In this document: piece by piece, positions 42,795 to 51,120 of the stretch | How the letters are laid out: each line of letters opens with the position of its first letter | How positions within the stretch are numbered: the stretch's first letter is position 1 | Source of the DNA: JBJSXJ01 sp044235425 | GTDB taxonomy: Bacteria; Planctomycetota; Planctomycetia; Pirellulales; Pirellulaceae | Length of the DNA stretch: 64,000 nucleotides | Direction of reading: 5' to 3' | Assembly (NCBI GenBank): GCA_044235425.1 | Contig: JBIIHW010000010.1 | Location: forward strand, 62,001-126,000 | Position numbers and translations under genes: made by a program | Notes under the pieces: model-generated | What the model saw: only the letters and a program-made list of their open reading frames with translations | The model's database searches: none | What the model was told of the DNA's origin: nothing

Positions 42795-44600
42795 ATGAAA
42801 TTCCCGCACGCGACGCTGTCGATTCTGCTGGCACTCAGCCTGATCTCATCCTTCGATTGGTTGCCGTCGCTCTTGGCGAATGAATTCAAGGCAACACCCG
42901 ATCATCAGCGGCAAGCCGGTGTGCCGGAGGGCCAAGTCCAGGAAATGCCACCCTGGAAGTCGAACATCTACCCCAACACGATTCGCGACTGGTGGGTCTA
43001 CATCCCGGCTCAATACAAAGCCGAACAGCCCGCGGCTGTCATGTTCTTTCAAGATGGACATGACTATGTGAATGTTAAGGGCAATTGGCGAGTGCCGATT
43101 GTGTTTGACAACCTGATCGCACGCGGCGAGATGCCTGTCACGATCGCGGTGTTCATCAATCCGGGGCATGATGTTGGCACGGGCGATGCCTTTCACAATG
43201 TTCGCTGGCAAGCCAGTAATCGCAGTTTGGAATACGATTCGCTCGGTGATCGCTACGCCCGATTTTTAATCGAGGAGATTATGCCGGCGCTGAAAGAACG
43301 CTGGAAGATCTCCGACGACCCCACTCACCGCGCCATCGCCGGCGCATCGAGCGGTGGAATCTGTTCATTCACCGTTGCCTGGGAACGGCCCGATCAGTTC
43401 CGCAAAGTGTTTTCGACGATTGGATCATTCGTCAATCTTCGGGGCGGTGACGCCTATCCGTCGCTGATCCGTAAGACCGAGCGTCGTCCGCTGCGAGTTT
43501 ATCTGGAGGATTCTGCCGGCGACTTGGATAACAAGTTCGGCAACTGGCCACTGGCGAATCAGCAGATGAACGCCGCTCTTCGCTACATGGGCTACGATGT
43601 GCGCTTCGATTACGTCGAAGGATACGCTCACAATTCCAATCATGGTGGCAGCGTTTTTCCGGACGCGCTGAAATGGCTTTGGCGAAAAGAAGAACCGGCG
43701 CCCGCTCCGAGCGCCAAGCAGGACCTGGGTGGCGATCTGTCGCTACATCGTCTGCTGATTGAAGGTAAGTCGTGGGAACCAGTCGCTCAAGGCTTGGGTT
43801 TTGGTGATGGCCCCTGCTCCGATGCCTCAGGTAATTTTTTCTATAGCGATTTGAAAGCGAATGAAATCTGGAAGGTCGCGCTCGATGGCACCAAAACGAA
43901 GGTGCTGAGCGAAGGGGCCAGTGGCTTGAAATTCGGTCCCGATGGCCGTTTATATGCCTGCCAGCCAGGTCAGAAGCGAGTCGTCGCCATCGACCTCGCC
44001 AAGACGGATGGTGCGATTCAAGTCTTGGCAGAAAACGTACAGCCCAATGACTTGGTGGTCAGTCGTCACGGACAGTTGTATTTCACCGAGACGGGCAAGA
44101 AACAAGTGACTCGTATTGATTTGAAGAGTGGTCAGTTGAGTGTCGCTGATGAGGGCATCACGGCTCCCAATGGAATTACGTTGTCACCCGATCAAGGCAC
44201 GCTCGTGGTGAGTGACTATCGCGGTCAGCATCTATTTTTCTTTCAGGTGAAGGCGAATGGCGAGTTGGCGGCAAAGTCAACGCCAGCGACGATGCGACGG
44301 CCCATCGATCCGAAGGGTGAGTTCAAATTTAACGAGCCACCGCCCTATCAAGTAGCCTCGGGCGGCGATGGAATGATCAGCGATGAACAGGGGCGCTTCT
44401 ACGTGGCCACGAACTTAGGTGTACAGGTTTTCGACGCCGGTGGTCGTGAATGCGGCTTACTGCCCAAGCCACTCGCCGATAAGCCACTCACCAGCTGCAC
44501 GCTGGCGGGAGCCGAGCGAGCGTTTTTGTACATCACCAATGGTGATCAGATTTTTCGCCGCCAGGTTCAGGCGCGCGGTTCTTACTTTGCACAACCCTGA
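42795..44600 (+). CDS. Exported esterase fused to SMP-30/gluconolactonase-like propeller
   Basis: A 601-residue fusion with a signal peptide (LSILLALSLISSFDWLPSLLA). The N-terminal domain (about 40-300) is an enterochelin-esterase/esterase-D-type alpha/beta-hydrolase, with a nucleophile serine in GASSGGICS and a candidate histidine in YAHNSNHGG. The C-terminal domain (about 330-590) resembles SMP-30/gluconolactonase propellers (GLGFGDGPCSDASGNFFYSDL, APNGITLSPDQGTLVVSDY). It could cleave an ester and then a lactone, but the substrate is unknown. It starts only 3 bases after the frr stop, so it may be read from the translation operon transcript. It is followed by agmatine deiminase with almost no gap. 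Confidence 0.85.
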   Translation: MKFPHATLSILLALSLISSFDWLPSLLANEFKATPDHQRQAGVPEGQVQEMPPWKSNIYPNTIRDWWVYIPAQYKAEQPAAVMFFQDGHDYVNVKGNWRVPIVFDNLIARGEMPVTIAVFINPGHDVGTGDAFHNVRWQASNRSLEYDSLGDRYARFLIEEIMPALKERWKISDDPTHRAIAGASSGGICSFTVAWERPDQFRKVFSTIGSFVNLRGGDAYPSLIRKTERRPLRVYLEDSAGDLDNKFGNWPLANQQMNAALRYMGYDVRFDYVEGYAHNSNHGGSVFPDALKWLWRKEEPAPAPSAKQDLGGDLSLHRLLIEGKSWEPVAQGLGFGDGPCSDASGNFFYSDLKANEIWKVALDGTKTKVLSEGASGLKFGPDGRLYACQPGQKRVVAIDLAKTDGAIQVLAENVQPNDLVVSRHGQLYFTETGKKQVTRIDLKSGQLSVADEGITAPNGITLSPDQGTLVVSDYRGQHLFFFQVKANGELAAKSTPATMRRPIDPKGEFKFNEPPPYQVASGGDGMISDEQGRFYVATNLGVQVFDAGGRECGLLPKPLADKPLTSCTLAGAERAFLYITNGDQIFRRQVQARGSYFAQP

Positions 44601-44623
44601 TGACAGTCGGAGGGATGGGTGAG

Positions 44624-45685
44624 ATGAATGTGCTCAGTCCATCCGAACATTCTCCGGCGGCTCGCGGTTATCGTTGGCCGGCGGAGTGGGAGCCTCAGGT
44701 GGCAACGTGGCTCTCCTGGCCTCACAACCGCCGCACTTGGCCAGGTCACTTCGACGAAGTACCCGCCGCCTTCGCTCGCCTCGTTCGCACGCTCGCTCAA
44801 TACCAACCCGTTCATCTTCTGGCAGGTGGAGCGGCTGTGCTGGCAGATGCTCAGCGACATGTCGGTGAGTTGTCCCAGGTTACGATTCACGACATTTCCA
44901 CGAACGACGCTTGGTGCCGAGATCATGGACCTGTTTTTTTGTCGTCGCGATCATCCTTGGCGCCCGCACTCGTTCACTGGGGATACAACGCCTGGGGCGG
45001 AAAGTATCCGCCGTTTGATTTGGACCGAACGGTACCGCAGCACATTGCGGAGTATCTCAACTACGAGCGATTCGTACCCGGCGTGGTACTCGAAGGTGGG
45101 GCGATTGATGGCGATGGGGAAGGAACTATTCTGACCACCGAACGTTGTCTGCTCAATCCCAATCGCAATCCTACAATTACGCGACAGCAGCTCGAGCAGC
45201 AGCTGAGCGATTATCTCGGTGCTCGACGAATCATCTGGCTACGAGCGGGTGATCTGGCGGGAGACGACACGGATGGCCATGTCGATCAACTAGCACGTTT
45301 TGTTAATCCAACGACGTTGGTAGTGGCTTGGGAAAATGATCCGCATGAAGTGAATTACGAGCCGCTGGCGCGGAACTACCAGCAATTAACGACCGAGGTG
45401 GTGGATTCTCGCGGGGCTGCTTATCGAGTGGAACGCTTACCGATGCCTCGACCGATCTACGTCGATGGTCAGCGTTTACCAGCCAGCTACTGTAACTTCC
45501 TCTTCGCCAACGGGTCGATTCTGGTGCCGCAATTCGACGATCCGAACGACGAAGTCGCTCGGCAACTTCTCGCCTCCCTGTGCCCGGACCGAGAGGTGGT
45601 TTTAGTTCCCTGTCGAGCTCTGGTGCTAGGCCTGGGCTCGATCCACTGTCTCACGCAGCAGCAACCACGCGCAGTTGGCGGTTGA
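44624..45685 (+). CDS. aguA: Agmatine deiminase
   Basis: Hydrolyses agmatine to N-carbamoylputrescine and ammonia in putrescine formation; cytoplasmic. The 353-residue product has the family motifs of the guanidino-group-modifying superfamily: WLSWPHNRRTWPG, DAWCRDHGPVFL, EGGAIDGDGEGTILTTERC, DDTDGHVDQLARFV, and the catalytic cysteine in GLGSIHCLTQQQP near the C-terminus. The ATG at 44624 has GGAGG 10 bases upstream and gives the usual N-terminus; an ATG at 44600 that overlaps the previous stop codon lacks a ribosome site. Presence of speA-like genes was not seen in this window. Confidence 0.95.
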   Translation: MNVLSPSEHSPAARGYRWPAEWEPQVATWLSWPHNRRTWPGHFDEVPAAFARLVRTLAQYQPVHLLAGGAAVLADAQRHVGELSQVTIHDISTNDAWCRDHGPVFLSSRSSLAPALVHWGYNAWGGKYPPFDLDRTVPQHIAEYLNYERFVPGVVLEGGAIDGDGEGTILTTERCLLNPNRNPTITRQQLEQQLSDYLGARRIIWLRAGDLAGDDTDGHVDQLARFVNPTTLVVAWENDPHEVNYEPLARNYQQLTTEVVDSRGAAYRVERLPMPRPIYVDGQRLPASYCNFLFANGSILVPQFDDPNDEVARQLLASLCPDREVVLVPCRALVLGLGSIHCLTQQQPRAVGG

Positions 45686-45693
45686 TGGCAAAG

Positions 45694-45770
45694 CCGATGC
45701 ATGACCGATGCATGACCGATGCATGACCGATGCATTGATGATGCATTGATGATGCATTGATGATGCATGG
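45694..45770. repeat. 11-bp tandem repeats after the agmatine deiminase gene
   Basis: CCGATGCATGA occurs three times, followed by variants TGATGCATTGA, in all seven copies. Each copy holds the palindrome ATGCAT. The array leads directly into the palindromic REP-like units. Confidence 0.85.
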
Positions 45771-46052
45771 CCGAAGGCCATGCGGACACCGTAGCCTAGG
45801 GCAACGCCCTAGGAACCGCGTCGACAGCACCAACGCGGCGCATTATCGATGGTTGTTTGGCCGAAGGCCATGCCGACACCGTAGCCTAGGGCAACGCCCT
45901 AGGAACCGGGGCGACAGCACCAACGCGGCGCATTATCGATGGTTGTTTGGCCGAAGGCCATATACACTCGCAACTCGCGGAGCTCTTGTGTGAATACCGA
46001 AATTCCTAGGGCGTTGCCGCTAGGCTACGGTGTCTCATGGCCTTCGGCCTGA
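45768..46052. repeat. left array of 90-bp palindromic REP-like units
   Basis: Two full 90-bp units (45768-45857 and 45858-45947) and the start of a third each begin with TGGCC-GAA-GGCCA, followed by CCTAGGGC-AAC-GCCCTAGG hairpins. At about 46001-46052 a further copy lies in the opposite orientation (CCTAGGGCGTTGCC..., then GGCCTTCGGCC). The arrangement stops 100 bases before the transposase start. The 90-bp period keeps a false reading frame open. Confidence 0.9.
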
Positions 46053-46151
46053 GGAAAAGGGCAGCGACTTATTTTGTGGAACCGGTTTTGGCTTCTTATT
46101 ACGATCTTGTTGCTGGGGCAAGTCGTATTCCGTTGTTTCTCGGAGAAAGCC

Positions 46152-46604
46152 ATGCCTCAATCGTTGACCCAACTGCTGGCTCATTTAGTCTTCAGTACCA
46201 AAAATCGAGAACCCTTCTTGGACGTGGCCATTCGAGGTCGTGTGCATGCCTATCTCGCTACGGTCTTTCGCACTCTGCACTCGCCCTGGGTGGTAGTCGG
46301 CGGCGTGGCGGATCACATCCACATCTTGTTTGACCTGGGAAAGATGGTGGCGCCCGTGACGTTCGTGGAGCAGGTGAAACGCGAATCATCAAAGTTCATC
46401 AAGACACTCGGTCCTCGATATGGAAACTTCTACTGGCAACGTGGATATGGCATGTTCTCGGTAAGTCCCCAGGAGCGCAATGTGGTTGAGCGGTATGTTC
46501 GTAATCAAGAAGAACATCACCGCGGTATTAGCTTCCAGGATGAGTACCGAACAATGCTCCAACGCCACGGCCTCGAGTTTGATGAGCGATACGTTTGGGA
46601 TTGA
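46152..46604 (+). CDS. IS200/IS605-type (Y1 HUH) transposase
   Basis: Single-domain, 150-residue transposase that would cut and join single-stranded DNA. The HUH metal-binding motif is HIH at residues 55-57 (GGVADHIHILFDL), and the candidate catalytic tyrosine is Y115 (ERYVRNQEEHH). The C-terminal SFQDEY and DERYVWD are typical of an IS200-like group found in planctomycetes and other phyla. The ATG at 46152 has GGAG about 6 bases upstream; the frame starts earlier but without support. It is flanked on both sides by inversely oriented palindromic repeat units, as in REP-associated transposases (RAYTs). Only one gene is present; no TnpB accompanies it. The coding region looks intact. Confidence 0.88.
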   Translation: MPQSLTQLLAHLVFSTKNREPFLDVAIRGRVHAYLATVFRTLHSPWVVVGGVADHIHILFDLGKMVAPVTFVEQVKRESSKFIKTLGPRYGNFYWQRGYGMFSVSPQERNVVERYVRNQEEHHRGISFQDEYRTMLQRHGLEFDERYVWD

Positions 46605-46885
46605 TCGGCCAAATATTCATCGAATACGCGCGGCATTGCGCGGCGCTCATGGCCGTCGGCCCCGGTCCTAGGGCGTTGCCGCTAGGCTACGGTGTTTCAT
46701 GGCCTGCGGCCAAAAAAGCTAGGCTACGGTGACCGCATGGCCGTTGGCCAAAAAGGTGAATATGGCCTGCGGCCAAACATTCATCAAAAACGCGATGTAT
46801 TGCGCGGCGTTGGTATCGTCGCCCCGGGTCCTACGGCGTTGCCGCTAGGCTACGGTGTCGTCCCTAGGGCATTGCCGCCACTTGC
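46605..46885. repeat. right array of REP-like units, inverted relative to the left array
   Basis: Units run in the opposite direction to the left ones and are more diverged. GGCC stems recur with different loops (GGCCGTCGGCC, TGGCCTGCGGCCA, TGGCCGTTGGCCA, TGGCCTGCGGCCA), with CCTAGGGCGTTGCCGCTAGG-type hairpins between them (near 46676 and, degraded, near 46830). The first unit starts at the transposase stop codon. The array ends near 46885. Confidence 0.85.
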
Positions 46886-46895
46886 GTCTCGCTTT

Positions 46896-46917
46896 TCGAC
46901 TTGGAAGGTCATGCGAC
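46896..46917. repeat. solo copy of the CGACTTGGAA(A/G)GTC hairpin motif
   Basis: CGACTTGGAAGGTCATGCGAC resembles the first hairpin of the 124-bp units near rpsB (CGACTTGGAAAGTCGGGCGAC). It lies just after the right REP-like array and before the end of the PQQ propeller gene. Confidence 0.55.
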
Positions 46918-46930
46918 TCTGCGACACCAC

Positions 46931-48604
46931 CTACGGCAGCTCGTAACAGGCAGCTTCTTGACCGTTGCGGATGAGTAGCAGGTGGTCGATCAAACAGAGG
47001 TTGTTCCAGGTTTTACCTTCCAGAGCTGGAATCTTGCCATGTTCGAAATAGGCTTGCGGCGAAGCGTCGACCAAAGCTAACTCACCCGCCTCGGATAACA
47101 CCAGCAACAAATCATCGACCCGCAGCACTTGTCCGTGATCGTACCGACCCTTTTTCCAGCGACTGCGCCCGGTCTCCAAATCCACACACTCCAGAATTCC
47201 ATCGGACAGACCATAGGCGAAACCTTCATGAATCGACAGATTCGTGAATTTCGTTTTTAAAACTCGATTGTTATGCCAGATTTCTTTTGCCTCCAGCTTG
47301 CCATTGCCAGCATCGCTCAGCTGCAACAGCATGGCGCCTGCTCCATAGCTCTTACTCACCAGCAGCTGATTTCCAGGCAATGGAATGGGCTGCGAGGTAT
47401 TGGCGTTGGCGGCACTATTGCCGAACCACGGATACTCCCAGATCACTCTGCCAGTTTGCGGCTCATGCCCCGACACGTTGTCCTCATTCACGCTCACGAT
47501 TTGCCGCTGACCGGCTAAGTCTTCCACGAGAATCGGCGAGCAGTAACTTACTTGTCGATCACCTGCTTGCCACACCTTTTCACCGGTGAGTTTGTCGAGA
47601 GCGATGAGCGACACGCATTCGCCTTTTGGGGGTCCACCTGCCGGAACGACAACCAGATTATCCACGATAAGTGGTGAGCCCGAGCGGCCCCAGGCGACGA
47701 CCGACGGATCGCGTGCTGGCGAGCTGCCTCGATCGGCAAGCAAGTCGAATCGCCACAGAAGCTTGCCAGTCGCTCCCTCCAAGCAAACGACAATTCCTTG
47801 CGCCCCCAACGTGTACACTCGCCCTTCATGAATCGTCGGCGTGCTGCGTGGTCCGACTCCTCCCAGCACGGTTTCATGACGAGCTGCTTCGCGATGAGCC
47901 CAGACCAGTTTTCCGGTGCGCAACTCATAGCATGTCGTCAACTCATCCTCGCCGCGCTGCTCCATCGTGACAGCGAAACCATTTACGACGCTGAAAGCTG
48001 ACCAACCAGCTCCAATCGGTTGCTTCCAAAGCAGCTTGGGCGGCTGCTTCGTCCAATCTTTGCCCAGGTTGATTCCCGTCAGAGCGTTCCGGCGACCGCG
48101 TCCTAAAAACTCGGGATAGTCGTTCTCACTTTCGGTCGCCAAGTCAATGACAGCGGACTTCGCAGGAGTTTCAATCGAGGCGATGTTCTGATCCGTCTTT
48201 TTCATCCAGCGGAAGCGAATCTTCGACGGTACTAAGTTACCCGTGGTTTCATCAATGCTGATGGTCGCGACTCCGAAGACGACGAGTCCCAGGATGGTAA
48301 GTCCCACGAGTCGACGGACGAGTGCTGGGTAGGAACTGCGAAAGACGAACCAAGTCAGTAGCCGCATGAAGGCGATAAAACAAAACACCAGCGACGTCAC
48401 ATTCGACGCCGCTCGGTCTGCCAGTTCCCCAAAGACTCGATTCAGTCCGATTTGGGACAAAACCGCGAGCGTCAAACAAATACCGACCGTCACCCAAGCT
48501 CGCCAGGGCGGCAGGTAACTGGGCTCTTTCCCCGCGTTTGATTCTTGGTGGGGATTCGACGAAGCAGTCAGGTCGACTGTTTGCGAGATCTCAGATTGGC
48601 TCAT
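46931..48604 (-). CDS. Membrane-anchored PQQ-type beta-propeller protein
   Basis: A 557-residue protein. The first 130 residues contain three predicted membrane segments (WVTVGICLTLAVLSQIGLNRV, SLVFCFIAFMRLLTWFVF, LVGLTILGLVVFGVATI). The rest is a seven- or eight-bladed PQQ-like/BamB-like propeller with typical blades (GATGKLLWRFDLLADRGS, LDKLTGEKVWQAGDRQVSY, YGLSDGILECVDLETGRSRW). No dehydrogenase-specific residues could be assigned, and BamB-like or signalling roles are possible. It begins 6 bases after the stop of the DUF58 gene and closes the MoxR-type operon, so it is likely to function with that module. Confidence 0.85.
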   Translation of the reverse strand: MSQSEISQTVDLTASSNPHQESNAGKEPSYLPPWRAWVTVGICLTLAVLSQIGLNRVFGELADRAASNVTSLVFCFIAFMRLLTWFVFRSSYPALVRRLVGLTILGLVVFGVATISIDETTGNLVPSKIRFRWMKKTDQNIASIETPAKSAVIDLATESENDYPEFLGRGRRNALTGINLGKDWTKQPPKLLWKQPIGAGWSAFSVVNGFAVTMEQRGEDELTTCYELRTGKLVWAHREAARHETVLGGVGPRSTPTIHEGRVYTLGAQGIVVCLEGATGKLLWRFDLLADRGSSPARDPSVVAWGRSGSPLIVDNLVVVPAGGPPKGECVSLIALDKLTGEKVWQAGDRQVSYCSPILVEDLAGQRQIVSVNEDNVSGHEPQTGRVIWEYPWFGNSAANANTSQPIPLPGNQLLVSKSYGAGAMLLQLSDAGNGKLEAKEIWHNNRVLKTKFTNLSIHEGFAYGLSDGILECVDLETGRSRWKKGRYDHGQVLRVDDLLLVLSEAGELALVDASPQAYFEHGKIPALEGKTWNNLCLIDHLLLIRNGQEAACYELP

Positions 48605-48610
48605 GGCGAA

Positions 48611-50068
48611 TCACAACAGATGTCGTGCCTTCAATTCCAAATATTTATTTACCAGCGGCGCCGTCATTTCCTCGGGAAACAAGTCGAGGCAGAGAACGCC
48701 CTGGTGCGTAAGGTCGCTGATGACTTGTTGCCGCCAGGACAGGATATGAGCTGCGACCGCTGCCTGATAGAGGTCGGGAGACCCAATTCCTGCCGGAACG
48801 CCTCGTATCAGTTTCTCCCCGGCATCCGCCGCAGAAAATAACTGCCGGTCGCGAATCAGGCAGCCCAAGGGTAAATGCCGACCGACTTGAGCCGCCAAAT
48901 AGCGCTGAATCTGATTCGCATTCACCTCGTCGAAAACACTAGTGATAAATACCACCAAAGCCCGTTTACGGCAGTGACTCGACAAATGCAGAAAAGCCTC
49001 GTCGTATCGCGACTCGACCAATTGCGGAAACCGATCAAATGAGGCATGCATTAGATTGTTCATCTGTTTCATGCCACCCTTAGGCGGCACATACGTGTGC
49101 ACTCGATCTGAGAAAGCCAGCATGCCAACAGAATCGCCCTGTCGCAGGGCCACATAGCTCAGCATGAGCATTGAGTTCAGCGCATGGTCAAGCAGGCTGA
49201 GGCCATTGGCTTCATTCGTCATCATGCGGCCGCAATCGATCATGAAGATCAGGCGTTGGCTCTGACTGCTCTGGAAATCTTTCACCGTGAGTCGTTGTCT
49301 TCGAGCGGTGGCACGCCATTCCATGTGCTTGTAGTTGTCATCCGGCAGATAATCCCGCAGACGCTCGAATTCATGATCTTGACCAACCTTGCGCGTACGT
49401 CGCACTCCCAGCAGTGTCAGACGATTCGTTCGTGCCAGCAGCGCATACTCGGCCAGTTGTTTCAAATCGGGATAGACGTTGAGTTTCGATTCCGCGGGAA
49501 TCGTAAGTATGCGACTCCACAATCCCAGTTTGCTTCGCAGCTTCAGAAAAATACGCCGTAGCTCGTAGGCACCCCGTCGTAGAGCTTGCATGTCATAGTG
49601 CATTGTCGCGCGCGATTGCGGTGCAAGACTCAATTCAAACTCTGTCATCTCGACCGTAAATTCCGGCGGAACATCATCGCGCACGACCACCGGCAACGTC
49701 CGGCGACTTAGATTCTCCACCACAATCTCCACTCGATGCGGATTGCGCAGTGAGACAATTTTCAGTGTCTGTCGTGCGCCGCGAAAGTAGCCAGCTCGAG
49801 GTACCGTGATCAGATCGGCCAAAGCGATGAGTGCGATGATGGAATCCAGCGCGATCAGAACGGGAAACACATCCATCTGGACCGCCAGCGTGACCGACAT
49901 GACGGTAGGCACGCAAATGGCTAGCACCAGTCGGTTCGTGGGATAGATGCGTTTCCAGAGTGCCAGGGGAATGAACGGGCCCGCGAGCAGAATCAACCAG
50001 AACCAGCTGAGTTGTTCGCGCAAGGAACCAAACCATTCGATCCAACCTGTCCAATCGAAGGAACTCAC
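48611..50068 (-). CDS. DUF58 domain protein
   Basis: A 485-residue membrane-anchored protein of the DUF58 family, which works with MoxR ATPases. Two hydrophobic segments near the N-terminus (LSWFWLILLAGPFIPLAL; VLAICVPTVMSVTLAV) precede a beta-rich region and the DUF58 motif YLPDDNYKHMEWRATARR (near 230-250), followed by a von Willebrand A-like domain. The MIDAS site reads DCGRMM in place of DxSxS, so metal binding may be weak; such variants are common in the family. The GTG start forms a 4-base GTGA overlap with the MoxR stop codon, showing translational coupling. Confidence 0.9.
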   Translation of the reverse strand: MSSFDWTGWIEWFGSLREQLSWFWLILLAGPFIPLALWKRIYPTNRLVLAICVPTVMSVTLAVQMDVFPVLIALDSIIALIALADLITVPRAGYFRGARQTLKIVSLRNPHRVEIVVENLSRRTLPVVVRDDVPPEFTVEMTEFELSLAPQSRATMHYDMQALRRGAYELRRIFLKLRSKLGLWSRILTIPAESKLNVYPDLKQLAEYALLARTNRLTLLGVRRTRKVGQDHEFERLRDYLPDDNYKHMEWRATARRQRLTVKDFQSSQSQRLIFMIDCGRMMTNEANGLSLLDHALNSMLMLSYVALRQGDSVGMLAFSDRVHTYVPPKGGMKQMNNLMHASFDRFPQLVESRYDEAFLHLSSHCRKRALVVFITSVFDEVNANQIQRYLAAQVGRHLPLGCLIRDRQLFSAADAGEKLIRGVPAGIGSPDLYQAAVAAHILSWRQQVISDLTHQGVLCLDLFPEEMTAPLVNKYLELKARHLL

Positions 50069-51120
50069 AGACGCGGAACCTCCACACTGCGAATCAAATT
50101 GAAGAGCAGGTCGTCAACTTTTTGCCCCTCCACCTCGGCCTCAGCGGTCAAGATCACGCGATGTCGCAGCGCCGAAGTAGCAATCTGCACGACATCATCG
50201 GGAATGGCATAGTCACGTCCATTGAAGGCCGCCAGAGTACGTGCCGCTTGCATCATCGCCAGCCCCGCTCGTGGCGAAGCTCCAATATGAAATAGCGGCC
50301 AACGTCGAGTTAAACGTACGATTTTATTGATGTAATCGACCAGCTTGTCATCCACTCGTACCTGCGCGTTCTCTTGCGCAATCCGCTGAATTTCTTCGGG
50401 ATTGGTGACGGTTGAGATTTCCTCTTCCAGCCGCTGATTGATATCGATTTGTCGGCTGTGCATTTTCAAAATATCTGCCTCTTCTTGCTCGCCTGGATAA
50501 TTCGCAATCAGTTTGAACATGAAGCGATCCAGCTGTGCCTCGGGCAGATTGTAGGTCCCCTCGGACTCCAACGGGTTTTGCGTGGCAAGTACCAGGAAGG
50601 GCCGACTGAGCGGATGACTTACACCATCAACGGTGACGCGAAACTCTTGCATGATCTCCAGCAATGCCGCATGAGTCTTCGCAGGGGCTCGATTGATTTC
50701 GTCGGCCAATAGGAACTGAGTGAAAACGGGTCCCGGTCGAAAACGAAACTCTTGCAGCTTCATGTCATACATCGGCGCGCCCGTGATGTCCGAGGGCATC
50801 AAATCGGCGGTGAACTGTATACGTCCAAAGCGACAACCGAGCACTCGACCTAGCGTTCGCACAAACAGCGTCTTACCTAAACCCGGCACGCTTTCAATCA
50901 AGACGTGGCCGTTGGAGAAGAGTGCTACCAAGCTGCCGAGCACCAGTTCATGTTGGCCGACGTAAAGCTTACTGATCTCAGCCATGATCCGCTCAAAGAG
51001 ACGTTTCGTGGGCGTGTCGCGCTGAGTTCCCAGACCGACACTGGTCAAGCTCGCAGGCGGCGAAGCACTCGTTTCATTAACGCCTGGCCAAGAATTGACG
51101 GGAGGAAGGGAGTTGCTCAT
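50065..51120 (-). CDS. MoxR-type AAA+ ATPase
   Basis: Cytoplasmic AAA+ chaperone of 351 residues. The Walker A motif is SVPGLGKTLF (near 74-83) and the Walker B is LLADEINRAPAKTHAALLE; sensor 1 is in VLATQNPLESEGTYNLPEAQLDRF. The MoxR signature is complete, so ATPase activity is expected. MoxR proteins commonly activate or assemble partner complexes containing von Willebrand A proteins; the DUF58 gene overlaps its stop by 4 bases and is the obvious partner. The start also overlaps the DUF4350 gene by 4 bases. Confidence 0.95.
   Translation of the reverse strand: MSNSLPPVNSWPGVNETSASPPASLTSVGLGTQRDTPTKRLFERIMAEISKLYVGQHELVLGSLVALFSNGHVLIESVPGLGKTLFVRTLGRVLGCRFGRIQFTADLMPSDITGAPMYDMKLQEFRFRPGPVFTQFLLADEINRAPAKTHAALLEIMQEFRVTVDGVSHPLSRPFLVLATQNPLESEGTYNLPEAQLDRFMFKLIANYPGEQEEADILKMHSRQIDINQRLEEEISTVTNPEEIQRIAQENAQVRVDDKLVDYINKIVRLTRRWPLFHIGASPRAGLAMMQAARTLAAFNGRDYAIPDDVVQIATSALRHRVILTAEAEVEGQKVDDLLFNLIRSVEVPRL

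Noticed and set aside
45757..45993. Open frame with 30-residue protein repeats
   Set aside because: The 90-bp period of the REP-like unit keeps the frame open; there is no start signal and the sequence consists only of palindromic DNA.
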